A program made the position numbers and the translations under genes. Shown in pieces: positions 11,789 through 23,716 of a DNA stretch of 64,000 bases. The DNA is taken from the NCBI GenBank assembly GCA_037355855.1, contig CM074762.1, positions 2,790,001 through 2,854,000 of the forward strand. Direction: 5' to 3'. The notes under the pieces were generated by a model that was not told where the DNA came from, made no database searches, and was given only the letters and a program-made list of their open reading frames with translations. Source of the stretch: Pseudo-nitzschia pungens. Lineage: Eukaryota; Bacillariophyta; Bacillariophyceae; Bacillariales; Bacillariaceae. Each line of letters begins with the position of its first letter. Within the stretch, counting starts at the first letter, position 1.

Positions 11789-12565
11789 TGTTGTTTCTGT
11801 TCCGTGTGCGTCCTGCCTTTCGAAATGGATAGATGACTGTCTGTCTGTCGAAGAATGCTTTGGCAACTACAGTACACAGTACCTACTGTATTCCGTATTG
11901 GGCACTCGGGTCGAATGTCGGATCGTGTTGTATCTCGAGTATCTTATCTCAAAGATGATGGGATGCGGGACGTCGGATGTGGGATGTCGGATATGGCATC
12001 GAAGTTTCAGATGGTTTTGGATGACAAGAAACTAAGACAGTACGTTTGTAATTGCGAGTCAAGTCAGTCGAAAATCGAAAAACTAAGGAACTCAGAACTG
12101 TGAGTCGAGTCAGAGGCAAGAGGTCCGAAGCAAAGTTTACGTTCATTGGTGCATACACGTAACTTACGAGTAAGGTTTACCGTGCTGAGTAGCCAGCAAA
12201 AATTGCGCGACGGTGAGGATCACATAATGATGACATGATCAAAATACCGTTGATATCTACGGTAATCTTATCGCATCTGAATACCAATACCGGTAACCTT
12301 ACAGATCAGAGAAGAAAAACTCTGATGGCACGAAATTGTTGTTTCTACTCTGTCGCATACATCACTCTTCAATCCTCTTGATTATCCTTCACTTGTTGTA
12401 GTCTTCGTCACTAATCTTGTTGTCGCCGCCACAATACATTTTTGTCAACCGAAGCAATCGTTCTCGAATGAATCGTTCGCTTGGAAGCAGCAGCGCAGAA
12501 ATCGAGCACAATACAGTAATCGCTACCAACCCCATCAGATCCAGATAACACAACATTCGAATATC
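11789..12565. other. Divergent intergenic region with GTAAGGTTAC-type motif
   Basis: The spacer between cyclophilin (-) and the RAD7-like gene (+) holds an exact complement of GTAAGGTTAC at 12293-12302 and related words near 12158-12190 and 12258-12272. No coding or RNA signal is seen. Confidence 0.5.
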
Positions 12566-14588
12566 ATGCTCCGTCGAAGCCAAAGGAACAAAAAGGATAA
12601 CGAGACCGTCGAGGTCGACGAAAGCCACGACGATGGGGGCGCAGTGGAGGATGCGCAACAGCAACGGCAACAGCAACAACAACGGCAACAGCAACGGCAA
12701 CAGCAGCAGCAAGAGGAAGCCCGGGGCAACAGCGTAGCGGCCAACGTCCGGGAACGGCAGCGAGCCATCGCGGAGCGAGAGGCGGCGAGACTCGCCCGAC
12801 CGGAACGATCGCGTCGACCGATGCTGGCGCACGCCAATCGCAAGCTATCTGCCGTCAGCAGCACTCCCTTTGGCTTTTTGGCGAGCTCTAGCAACAGCAA
12901 CAACAACAATGGCAACAAGGACGGCGATTCGGACGCGGAGGAATGGTGCGGTCCCTTCTCGGTCGCGCGGCGCATGATTGCCCAGCGGGAGGAAGCGAAA
13001 CGGAAACGCGAAGAAGAACTCGAAGGGGGGAACCGGGAAGACCACCATCCGCTCGATGACCTCATGGACGACGTCCGCCAACAAGAACAGCGAAAGATCC
13101 ACCCGTCGATGCAGTGGAAGAGCAAGGTGCTGCCCCGCAACAGCGAGGGGGGCACGGGCGCGGGTGCCACTCCAACGATCATCACCTCCACCTACGCCAA
13201 ACGCCGGAGGCGGGTGGACCTGGTCAAGACCGGAGCCAGCAAAATCCTCGTCCCTCTTTCGCATCACGGTCGACTTTATCGTGGACAATTTCGAACACGT
13301 CGAGTCGCTGGGAGTCATCGAGAACGACGTGCGGGTCGCCATCGCCAGGGAATTGGTCGCCCGGAACAAGCTCGATGCGAGGGCCTTCGAGGCCCTGGTG
13401 GAGCCCCACACGATGGAAACCCTGGAGATCGTGGATTGCGCCGGGATCCCCCAGGATGCCATGGCCTCGGTCCTGGCCAGCACCCACGGGTTGCGGTACT
13501 TGTTGCTGACGCACGCGGGGCGGTGCTTCGGACGCAGAGCGGTGGCGGCCTTGCTGGAGAAAAACACTGGCGCGCAGCTGTGCTGCCTCTCGATCGGCGG
13601 TGCCTATCTGCTGCGGGACGAGGACGCGGCGAAACTCATCGAGGCGCATGGCTCCACCCTCCGATCCATTGCCTTTCAATCGTGTCCGCTCCTCGGAGAC
13701 GGGTTCGTGGCCGCCATCCGCAACAATCCCACGCTGGGCCAAAACCTGCTCGAGCTGTCCCTGCGAGACGTGTCCCTCTCGGGCGAGCAACTCGATGCGC
13801 TGGCGAATCATTCGAGCCGAGCCCTCGGGGGACTCCAGAGCCTGACGCTCCGATCGGTGGCCGGGCTGACCGACGAGATTCCTGGCCCGGATTCTCGCCG
13901 TCGCCCGCGAGTCGCTCGACAGCCTGGACGTGGGCTACAATTACGCGCTGGGCGATGCGACCCTGTCCGCGATTCGGAAACACGGGAGTCTCCGCCTCAC
14001 GACGCTGGTGCTGGACGGGATCAAGGCCATGACGGGGGCGGGACTGGAAGCTCTCTTCACCCACCCCCTCGAGGGATTGCCCCCGCCCCCCAAACTCAAG
14101 GTGCTCCGGCTGGCGTCCATGGACTGCGAGGCGGTCACCGACTGAGCTGCTTGCGACTGGTGACGGCGGGCGTTTCGACGGCGGGGGCCGCTCCACGACC
14201 ACGAACCGACCAAGCCGGCGGTGCGGACGGTTCGGGCGCGTTTCGGATGCCGGGCCTCGCCCACTATCGCAGCCGGGGACGGGCCGGGGGTCTCGTGCAG
14301 CTCGATGTCCAGGGAAGCACGCTCGTGACGGATCAGCTGTTGGAGCGTCTGGTGGAGACGTCGACGAATACCCTGGAAAGCCTGAACGTGAGTTATTGTC
14401 CCCTCATCAAGGACCAGGGGCTGGGATACCTGGTCTCGCGAGTGGGCCGTCAATTGACCAAGATCGAGGTCTGGGGTTGCGCGCAGTTGACGGACGAATT
14501 TTTCGACGGACACGATCGGGTTCGGGACGGGACGCTCGAAATCATTGGTGCCTGGATGAAAAAAAGCGGTACGAGGACTCTGCGGTGA
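12566..14588 (+). CDS. RAD7-like leucine-rich repeat protein (frameshifted)
   Basis: An LRR protein of the RAD7 type, which in yeast works with RAD16 in global-genome nucleotide excision repair. The N-terminus is basic and disordered with a poly-Gln/Arg tract (residues about 30-50). It is followed by a RAD7-like entry (SLFRITVDFIVDNFEHVESL, METLEIVDCAGIPQDAM) and cysteine-containing LRRs (LDVGYNYALGDATLS, LESLNVSYCPLIKDQGLGYL, IEVWGCAQLTDEFFDG). Three frame changes are needed: one extra base near 13247, one extra near 13878, and one missing (or two extra) near 14143. With these the length is a whole number of codons (673 aa). GC is higher than around it. A substrate-receptor LRR other than RAD7 remains possible. 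Confidence 0.6.
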
Positions 14589-14859
14589 CGATGGAACGAG
14601 GTAGAATTCTTTACGACCCGTCAAGAGAATGAATTGTTGCAACGTGATACGCCAATCGCTGCAACGGAAACAACAGAATTCAGTTGCACATCTTTCAAAA
14701 AGAATAAGAACACGTGAAGGAGTCAATCCAGTGCGTGTGGTGGTTCACTCCAAAGCACGCATGGCACCGATAGTGATACAACATTCGCTCAATTTTGAAT
14801 TTAAAGACTCACTGCCACAACATAAAACAAATGTCTCTATGGAGATTCTATTTCATCTA

Positions 14860-17628
14860 TTACAGCTCTTCGTCCTCACTTTGAACATCCGTATCATCTT
14901 CCGAGGATGGTTCATTGACTTCCTCCACGTCTTCTTCCTCAATGAACGGTACCAGTGTCCATTCAATTACGGCACCTTCGTTGGAACAACGGGTAGCCAT
15001 GAGCTGTTGCCCTAACCAATATAACAGTGAAGGGTAGCCGTCGTCGGCACCTTCCTCTCCTTTTAACTCTTCCAAATCGTTTTCCAGTTCTTCGTAATCT
15101 TCATAAAATTCTTCCCTTTTCTCAAACCAATCCTCCTCGTCTTTCTTTCCACGCTTTGCGACACCTAGGCACATAAAAGGCTCGAATTCTCTCCCAGTGT
15201 TATTTATCCTTTGTTGCGTATATCGTGGAATCACGGTGTGTATGGTACCAGAGGGAACGTCCTTACCATTTCCAAAAGAAAGATATTGATTCCAGCGTTT
15301 TACGCAAGGGTAAACATGTACGGGCCCACCTGGTTGGTTGTCCAATGACTCACCATCCAGGCACCTTCCGGCGCGAAGCCCATCCATCATTGTTATACTA
15401 CATTTTGGACCAGTTGGCATGAACGATCCCGACGTGACCTCCACTGCACCAGACTCACTAAAACGGAAGAGAAACAAACAGACCAAAGTCAGACCACAGT
15501 GATTTCGAACGGCACGACAGTTCTGCTTTCAAAGATAGTCCCAGAGTGATAATTGTACTCACAGACGCTCTAGATTCCCACTGGAACTGCACGGTCCGAT
15601 AGACCATCTTGTGTGGTTATGAACTTCCTCTATAATAACTGCTCCGGTCTCCCATTTCTCGGCCAACGTTGGGACTACCTCGTCGTGAAAACATGGTACC
15701 AAGCGCACACGATTGAAATTTTCTCCCAAACCCATGCACAAAGGCATGCTCGAGTTTATCGTCTCCGTCGCGACAATCAATGTTCCGTGACCTTCCAGTT
15801 GCATGTTTTTCGCAGCTTTATTCCTTTCGGCACCATCTGCTGAATTGTCAGCGCTAACGTCATTTACCGCCGAGAGTTCTGCTTCGTCAATCTTTCTCGC
15901 CAAATCAAGGGCATCCTTGACTCTGGAATCGTACGAATCTACAAATTTACGAGCAAACAAGTCACCAGAAAGCTCTAGCACATCAGATATAGTCCAAACC
16001 AAGGGACGTCGGTGATCTACCGCAGTGATTTGGATCGGGCATGACACATTTGCGCTGGTCTCTTTTCGAAAGCTCTTGCTCATTTTCCCACCTATCGAAA
16101 ATCAGGTGCAAAAAGTTCCAGTTGTGGTGCTGAGAAGAAGCAGGGAACGGATGCGGCACCGTGTCGTCGTGTTAGGAGATCACTTTTAAACTTCAATGGC
16201 ATCGTGCTCGAATCAAACAGTTAACCACTACTCTTACCTTGTTGCAAAAGTGCGTGTTTCGTAGGACAGTACCAAAAAAGTTTTCGTCTGCCACAACGGC
16301 ATGTTCAATATAATCCAAATACTGCCGAAGAAAAATCCCTTCCTCCTCTTGTGGATTAGCCAAGTAATGGGCGAATTCCTTGCTTATGATGAACCATTGA
16401 CTCGAGGTATAAAAATCCGCATTGTTCTGTTCCTTTGTAATGATCGGTAATCTATGAATACGGTGAAGCCGGTCGTCGCATTCAACAAAATAGTTCCAGA
16501 TGGCCTCGGCGGGCCTCGCCGGTTTCAGGATGATGTGCATAAAATTGGCATCAATGGGATATTCTGCAAGCTTGTTCCGGATGCGCTGGTTGCTAACGAT
16601 GGGATAGGATGTACTTGCCATATGGACAAAGTGAGTAAATTGAATATCAGTTTCGGTCGATATAATTTAGAATTTGAAGCGTGGCGTTCACCATACTGAA
16701 GCGAGTTCCAGCGTACAGTAAGAAGGGAAAATATGGAAAAACGTGAGCATGACAACATCTGAACGATAGAGCCCCTTGGATTATTGCATTTGAGATTCCA
16801 CCTTTTAAAATCTGTTGGGTTCTGTTCAGATTCGATGTGCGATTCCTTACCTGAATCCACCCCAATTGACTCGAACGCGGTAGGGGTGATCCAAGACGAC
16901 GACTCGGTCTCGTTGACTGGCATATTCCTTCAGTTTTTTGTGGTTTTCTTCGTATTTCCCATCGATGTGAACAACGAAGGTTGTGGTTGGTTCATCAACC
17001 GCTTCAATGATTCGAATAGTCGCCTCGGCGCTGTCGTGAGCAAGGATTCCGTAGCACAGGACGACTTCGTCGGCGGTAATGTAAAGGGAACCCTCGTTGG
17101 TTTCATTCCTGGGAGGTTGGTACGTGCGATTTTGTATTATGCCCATGTGAACGCCTTCGGGTAGATTGTTGAAATCCCACGGTTGCTCGTCTTCGCAAGA
17201 CGAATCGAATCGCTGTGCTGGCGAAAGGAAGGGGCGTTTCATTGGCAATTGCTTTGAGAAAATAACCAAAGTGTTCGGCAATCAGTTCTCTGCATTCCGG
17301 GGTTTTAGGCATTTTCGAACAGCTCCTCAAAACGGCCTGTCTTTTTCATTTCTGCCGCGAATGCATCCACGGTCAATGCCGCTACTGTTGCTGCGTCACC
17401 CGCAAAGTCCACACCACTGAGATCCACCGTAGTATCTCTTAGATGTTCCTGGTGTTCTGTCAAGGGCGGCGGGGATGGCGATTCCGATGGTTCTTCCTCG
17501 GCAATGCAAAGCGACCATCTCATCCATATCGCCAGAGTCACCAGTTTCGTCAGAGTGAACAGATTTTTCATATTGGCGAATCCTCGAGGAAGTGCTTTCA
17601 CTCCGAATGAGTTTTGATCGACTCGCAA
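14860..17628 (-). CDS. GT14 glycosyltransferase (core-2/xylosyltransferase type), frameshifted
   Basis: A Golgi-type II glycosyltransferase of family GT14, adding GlcNAc or xylose to glycans. Exons in coding order are 17628-16851, 16695-16238, 16129-15563 and 15457-14860, with GT-AG introns of 155, 108 and 105 bp. An N-terminal hydrophobic anchor (NLFTLTKLVTLAIWM) precedes the domain. Family landmarks are YGILAHDSAEATIRIIEAV, FVVHIDGKY, NWGGFSMVNATLQIL, FTHFVHMASTSYPIVSNQ, FYTSSQWFIISKEFAHYL, VVADENFFGTVLRNTHFC and HCGRSPTSL. Four single extra bases are needed (near 17309, 17235, 16650 and 16004); after them every exon phase fits and the product is 798 aa. The roughly 380 residues after the GT domain end in a very acidic tail and are not recognised. 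The exact donor sugar is unknown. Confidence 0.8.
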
Positions 17629-18900
17629 TGACGGGTCGAGCTAGCAAATTAGTCTCAGCTGAATGGCTTGCTCGGATTTTCAATTTGGCAGATTTTTCCT
17701 GCGCGAGAAGCAAAGCAAATAGCTGCTAGATTTTTTGCTCTCTCAACAGACGCTGTTATTGACGATTGGTGTTTGTGATTGACCGTGGACAGTGATGGTG
17801 GGTAATCTTACTTACTTCGTATTTTTTTTAGAAACCATGGCCCATTGCGCTTGTATCCGTCGATGATGATCATTGTTCATGATCGAAAAACGAAACGGAA
17901 CGAAATTCGAAATTTTGATGATGAACTACTAATCGTGACTGACGAAACCCATGGCGCTTTTGTTGTGTGCAACTCATTTCGGGGGTGATCCCCCCTTATC
18001 AGAACAGCACGCGAGCAGTTCGCAAGCGCGCCACCAAACACAATATTATGATACAGCGCTAAGATACGAAACGGTAAGATTACTCCGTAAGATCTTACGG
18101 TACAGTCTACAGCGTTACAGCATACAGCACTCCTCTGATGTTACGCGACAGCGGGGAATTCTCTGTTTACAGTCGACCGAGCTCAGCTCACCAGCTGCTG
18201 AGCTCACTCTTTCTTTCCTTCTTGAAAAAAATAACAACACGATCATGCCTTCCAATACGTTCGATCCCTTTGTACCTCTGGGGGAGTATCCTGTTGGATC
18301 TAAGCGTATTGAAGCTTGAACAGTATCCTCTGTAAACTCACTGTTAGCCAGCACTCCGTGTACGATACCACTGTTGTTGCTGCTGTTTGCTGTTTCACCG
18401 CAGCTTTTCTCCCCATGGATTGCCGATGCGCAGATATCAACGCAGTTTATCAGACCCATCGCTCGTCCACCTACGACGCCAGGACGCTGGCTAGAGCATG
18501 CGAGAAAACGAGATCCCTGATGTAAATGGGGAGCCCTTACCCAAACACGCGAATGACCGGAACTCCTACGTCCACGACTAGGAGACTGCTAATCCAAGCA
18601 GCCGAGCATCATGGTAGCACCATGGTCCCTCGGACCGGTGGGGAGAGCAGCGATCGAACGCCCTATGGACGGGATTCAAACGCTTGCCGATGGAATCGAA
18701 TGTACCGTACGACCATCGACGAGATTCGATTCAACGGATCCAAGGGAATGCCAACGCGCAATGCCATTATTCCCAAATACTGTATGTCCAGGATTCCCTA
18801 AGAATTATTGCAAAGAATGATCACCAGAGGATGTCGATAGATTGCCAATGACCGTCCAATGGGACCACCTGTCTGCTACAAGACTGCCGGTGGACGCCCC
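17629..18900. other. Gene-poor spacer
   Basis: No convincing gene. It contains the 17-base word GTAAGATCTTACGGTAC at 18087-18103 and an imperfect GAGCTC palindrome near 18179-18206 (arms GAGCTCAGC/GCTGAGCTC). Reading frames here are short and have no family resemblance. Confidence 0.45.
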
Positions 18901-19125
18901 ATGATGCTACCTGCTACTACCAATCGGTCTTTCTTGATTCTAGCCACGTGACGCTCTCCAATGATACCACCGAGACTTTATGAGCCGGAAGAAACAGCGT
19001 GCTGTGCCCCTAACCAAATTCCCCAGCCAAGATCAGAAACAACCGAGGCCGGAGCAAAAATATTCGAGACGGGATCCGGAGGAATGATCAAAGGTATCCA
19101 GCAGGACCCGGAGAAGTGTTATTCT

Positions 19126-19217
19126 CAGAATCAAATCAACGTGTACACAGCAGAAGAACCGAAAAATACCGTACCTTTTTTCGGTTCATCTGCTGTGTAC
19201 ACGTTGGTTTGATTCTG
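19126..19217. repeat. Inverted repeat (hairpin)
   Basis: Arms of about 41 bp (19126-19166 and 19176-19217) are near-perfect reverse complements, separated by a 9-base loop. The right arm unit recurs directly at about 19304-19342. Confidence 0.8.
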
Positions 19218-19968
19218 CAACTGCAACTGCAACCGTTCCATTCGGTCTTCGACTCTATGAGCCGGCAGAAACAGCTTGCTGGGCACGTAACCAAATTCCC
19301 CACCTGCTGTGTACACGTTGGTTTGATTCTGCAACTGCAACTGTTCCACTCGATCTTTATAGATGGAGTACCGAATCATGCTGCTCCTGTAATAGCCGTG
19401 GAAAAGCAGTTTGCGATTCGTAGATCATATATTCTCATCACGCTGATCCTGGATTCGTAACACCGGTCCCTCTTCGTAGATAAGATATCGTTGGAACAGC
19501 AGAGCTCCTGATTCATATATAAATATGTTCGAACCACACCGGTTGTGCAGGAACTCGCTCGCTGTAATCGTAGATTCAATACACACCTCTCCTGTAATGG
19601 GATCCACCGGTTCGATCGATTGTCTGTCCCCGGAACAGCAGTTCTGTATTCATAGTATAGAACACCATGCAAGGCAATGCTCTATTGCCTTTGCAGTTTC
19701 GATGCTGGTTTCTGTACTGAACTGAATACTTCCGAATTGATACACTTCGATCGCTGGTTCCTTGTCGGTGCTGGGTTGGATACTATTCCTCGATCGATAT
19801 ACTCAATCATACTGTTTAGCGTCATCCGGAGCAACCGTGATACTGCAAGTCGTAGAGTTTACTTCTACTTCTGCATCAGGCATATGTACCTTCCACTAGC
19901 TGGGGTGAATCAACTTCGGTGCTCATGCTTGTAAAATAATAGTCTTCAACTTCGTGCAACTCTGTCAA

Positions 19969-20062
19969 GCTCGTAAAAGGACACCCGTCACAGTACACTC
20001 GTATGGGGACGTCTTGTAACAGGGCATCTCGTAATAGGGTACTCGTAACAGGACGCTCGAAT
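19969..20062. repeat. Degenerate short-period tandem repeat
   Basis: On the plus strand a 13-16 bp unit close to CTCGTAATAGGG recurs with drift: CTCGTAAAAGGACAC, CTCGTATGGGGACG, CTTGTAACAGGGCAT, CTCGTAATAGGGTA, CTCGTAACAGGACG. Two further relatives are at about 20220-20245. Confidence 0.65.
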
Positions 20063-21186
20063 CTAGGCATCGTTGCTGTCTCTGCGATTGTACTCGTTCC
20101 CCCTCTAATACCGAGGGTGCACAGCGCCGTTGCTGTCTTTCGTGATTGCGTGCGATACACGGCGTTCCACTTGTACGTCTCTTAGATCAAGGCACTGCTC
20201 CGTACGAGGCTGTTGGGCCTGTAATAAGCGTCTCGTAATAGTGCAGTTCCCGTCTTGGCGTGCTAACTGTAACATGGACGGCAGTATGTCCCCATAATCA
20301 GAGCACTGTCAGCGTTCGGTTCAATGGCGCGCTGCAACTGTCTTGTCTGGGTCTTGGAGGCAGTACAAGCTCTCGATTGGTTTGTGCAATCCAGGGGCGC
20401 GTACTGATACACGGATACGGCGTGTCTTTTGTAACCGATTGCTCGTAGTCTTCGGGCTTTGGTTGCACGCTGCTGAGGCTTTGCTTGGCAATTGAATCCT
20501 GTAATCCAGCAGCATGATGTACTCGCAACAAAAAACTACAATGAACAACAAACCTGGGTCTGATCCCACCAGCAGGCAGCCAAGAATTGAACTGCTACCC
20601 GAATCAATCTCGGAGGTGAAGAGTGGACCTGTTGTTGTTGGGAAGAATAAAAAATCTATTGTGAATATGTTGTTGGCTGGCATGCGAGTAACATGATTTT
20701 ATTTTTTTTCGACGTCAAGCAAAAATTCCCCACAACAACGCACTGAGGTGCAAACGGGGTCATACTCGCGAACTTCTAAGATTTGGCATGCTGGTTGCTT
20801 TTTCAACACTCGGATGACAAAAGATTGATTCATGCTACTGTACTGTTGTGATGATTGAATTCAAAAAATTTGTAAAAATGTTACAGTATTGTTATACATC
20901 AGTTCATGCAGACCGAGAGGAGGAATGACGTTTGTATAGCATCGGATTATGCAAATCGAGAGAAAGAATGCGCGTCATACATACTAAGGTTTTACTTCGT
21001 ATTCTTGCCGAAACGTTGGTTTTCTGGTGGCAATGTATTGTACAGATTGGATTGCTCGTCGGTCGATCCAATCAATCACTCGTGAGCTACTACGGCAGTA
21101 GGATTTTTCCACGTCGTTTCAGCCTTTGGCTGTTGGTTCGTTCCAGATATAGAATGGAGACGAAGACGGATTGATCTTTTTATTGT

Positions 21187-22830
21187 TTAGTTTTGTTGCT
21201 TCAGGCGCCACGGGAAAGCTTTCAACTGGCGGTCGTACTGAAAGGCATTGTGCACGGAGGATCGTCCCCCCGGTCCTCTCCCGGGCCCGGCCATGATCTT
21301 CAGCACCGGTTCGTTTGTCCCACCCTCGTGCTGAACGCGAAGAAAGTTCGACTGATTGCGGTAATTTGGCGTGTACAAAAAGTCGTGACCGTCACCGTGT
21401 AGGTACATGACGGGAAATTCGTTTTTCAACTCGTCTCGAAGAAAGACCCGAAAGGCGTTGAAGAATTCACGGTGGTCCTCCGAGGGATGGGCGTGTGCCA
21501 TCAGAATCACACCGTCCGCTGTCTTCATGTTGACAAGATTCAGAGTCATGACATCTCGCACCCACTTGTATTCAGATCGCAGGCGTGTTTTCCATTCCGT
21601 TGCGTTGTGGACACGTCCGCCGACAATATTGAGTCCAAAGAGTAGTGTTCGCTTTTCGATGAAATAAAAGTTTTCCGGGTAACCGGGTTGTCGAGCGATG
21701 GAAAAGGAATGATTCCAATTGTTTTCGAATCCGAGAAATTGGTTTGTCCAGTGACCCCAACCATTATCGATTTCTGCCCGGATGCAATCGTTCCATTCGT
21801 TGTCACCGGGGACCATAAACGCGGGAACATCGGATTCGAGCATGATATCGCGCATGGTTTCGTAACCGTCGACTGGGCATGGGGTATCGCCAACGAATAT
21901 GTCCCCCAAATGAATCACAAATTCGCATCCATCCATCTGTGTGGAGATTTGATCCGGAAGCTCGGCAAGTTCCAATTCCGAGTAGGGTGCGTCTGCAACC
22001 ACACAAAAGGTCAAGATGGAGTCGGCGTCTTCATTGAACGGCAAAATAGGTGGCCTTGCAACCGGATCGATTGCTTGCGTCGGAGTGTATGTCGGGGTGA
22101 AAGACGGAAGTTCGGTCGGTAGTGGAGTTGTCGTTGGGGATGCAGAGGGAGCAGCCGAGGGAGAAAATGAAGGTGTGGCGGAATGGAGATCCGAAGGCGA
22201 ATGAGATAGCGCAGAGGATGGTTCTGTCGTTGGTGCAGTAGTTGGAGATTTGGTCGGTTCTTTGGCTATTGTTATCGTGGGAGTGTCTGTGAAATCAATG
22301 GCGGTGAAGTCAAAACCATCATCTTCTTTTCTATCGTTCTCGATTTCGCTTTTCCCAATGCCGCTAATACCAACGATTAGCAGGCAAAATAGAACTAAAA
22401 CAACGGCCGCAACTCCCCCAACCAACCAAACATTGTTGCGCACATACTTCATTGCTTTACTGTGGCGAATCGCCTCCATAGCGTTGCAAATCACCTTTAT
22501 TATATGTCTGTATAAAATGCGAATCGCCTCCACTGCCTTATTGTTGCGCGCAACCTCCATGGCACGTTCGTATAACTCAAGGACTCGTCCGCAGATCCTC
22601 TCCCAAAGAAGAACCAAGCATTCTTTTAACTTTACCCACGGTGGTTTATCAACGGCGACAACTCTGTCGCGAACTCTTCCTTTCGTGCTCGTAGAATGAT
22701 CGTGCTCGGTACTTCTCAGAATAGAATCGTCGATGATGGCACATTCCGATGATATACTCATGCTGTCGTCGGAATTCTCGTTTGTCTCGGTCCGTTTGAC
22801 CCATTCGGTGAAAACGTTTCCATTTGGCAT
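21187..22830 (-). CDS. Calcineurin-like metallophosphoesterase, membrane-anchored
   Basis: A single-exon 547-aa membrane-anchored phosphoesterase. Residues 1-130 are charged and helical, with two short similar helices (ELYERAMEVARNNKAVEAIR and a following NAMEAIRHSKAMKYVRNN). One transmembrane helix lies at about 134-158. A Pro/Ser/Thr stalk with repeated PTxxP/SPS words covers about 185-265. The catalytic domain follows, with metal-ligand motifs VVADAPY (divergent first Asp motif), HLGDIFVGD, PGDNEWND, LMAHAHP and YLHGDGHDF. The stalk places the enzyme outside the cell or in a lumen. The substrate is unknown. The frame is intact. Confidence 0.8.
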   Translation of the reverse strand: MPNGNVFTEWVKRTETNENSDDSMSISSECAIIDDSILRSTEHDHSTSTKGRVRDRVVAVDKPPWVKLKECLVLLWERICGRVLELYERAMEVARNNKAVEAIRILYRHIIKVICNAMEAIRHSKAMKYVRNNVWLVGGVAAVVLVLFCLLIVGISGIGKSEIENDRKEDDGFDFTAIDFTDTPTITIAKEPTKSPTTAPTTEPSSALSHSPSDLHSATPSFSPSAAPSASPTTTPLPTELPSFTPTYTPTQAIDPVARPPILPFNEDADSILTFCVVADAPYSELELAELPDQISTQMDGCEFVIHLGDIFVGDTPCPVDGYETMRDIMLESDVPAFMVPGDNEWNDCIRAEIDNGWGHWTNQFLGFENNWNHSFSIARQPGYPENFYFIEKRTLLFGLNIVGGRVHNATEWKTRLRSEYKWVRDVMTLNLVNMKTADGVILMAHAHPSEDHREFFNAFRVFLRDELKNEFPVMYLHGDGHDFLYTPNYRNQSNFLRVQHEGGTNEPVLKIMAGPGRGPGGRSSVHNAFQYDRQLKAFPWRLKQQN

Positions 22831-23716
22831 GGTTGCTCGGTCAAGGCAGTCTTGATGCTACGTTAATAGTGCGTTACGGTATAGAAGGTTTCGAGCCACG
22901 GCAGTGGAGAAACGGCAATGGGCGATAGGAGTTGTTTCGGTTTTGCACAATCGCATCGAAATACTCGTACCCTTTCTCTCGCTCACACGGAAATGATCTA
23001 AGGCCACCACGCTTTCTCGACAAAAGAATGAGCTTTGGGGAGCAAAACAAGAACGGCAAGTACTAATACCGTGGAAGCTATTCTATCGATACCGGTACAT
23101 CAGTTTTCTCTCTATCATTCATTCGTTACGCGATCGAACGACACGTTTTTTTAAGGATCGATAAGTTGGATTTTGTCACGGTCTATGAAATTCTACCAAA
23201 TTTGTGATGAATTGGGGTTCCTCGACAAACAACGGTTTGGATACATCATACCTATCGCATAATGCGGGATTTGAATACAGAAAAGGCGAGCGTGGCTTGG
23301 TAGGATTTAAAATTTGTCTTATATCCGGAAGTTTCTATTTTTAGTGCCCTTTAATCTTACGAAAAACGGTGATCATCGACGCATATGTCAGAATGAACGG
23401 AACAATCGGCGTATGCATGCCGATATCGAAAGTTTCGTCGGAAGATAATCTTAGTGTCGCGGGATAAACGCAGAAGATGCTTTTGCGAGTCATTTTTCTG
23501 GTTTTAGTGGAGTACGTACAGTTATTATGTGTTATACATACTTACAATACATAAAATGAGTACACTACAAAGCTCAATCAGTCTCAATCACGCCAAAAAA
23601 ACTGCCACCAACAATGTTTCGGATTTCGACAACCCCTTTCCTCCATCACTCCGCAAACCGCAACTACGAAGCAATTTAAGGCTTGCAATAACAAAAATGC
23701 AGACCAACCTCCAACC
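22831..23716. other. Divergent intergenic region
   Basis: The spacer between the metallophosphoesterase (-) and RAD9 (+). It is A/T-rich at 23100-23560. No gene, RNA or notable repeat is seen. Confidence 0.45.

Larger units (their letters stand above)
18901..20700 (-). pseudogene. Degenerate repeat-derived coding remnant
   Basis: No intact gene, but minus-strand fragments look formerly coding and internally repetitive. QNQTNVYTA occurs twice (about 19193-19232 and 19305-19343). YESGALLFQ, YEEGPVLRIQ and YESQTAFPRLLQ are similar successive units (about 19400-19520). They are broken by stops and frame changes. A pair of about 55-bp DNA repeats (18972-19027 and 19250-19305) lies in the same stretch, followed by a short-period array at 19969-20062. 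I do not recognise a protein family. It could be a dead repeat-rich gene or a decayed mobile element. Confidence 0.4.

Noticed and set aside
12389..13191. Minus-strand frames over the RAD7-like N-terminus
   Set aside because: Poly-Leu/Cys/Ser content is the reverse of the CAG-rich tract; shadows only.
19969..20062. CRISPR-like array
   Set aside because: Units drift, spacing is continuous without unique spacers, and the genome is eukaryotic.
17629..20700. tRNA or other RNA gene in the gene-poor stretch
   Set aside because: I looked for B-box-like GGTTCGA words with a matching cloverleaf and found none that fold; GGTTCGATCG near 19610 lacks partners.
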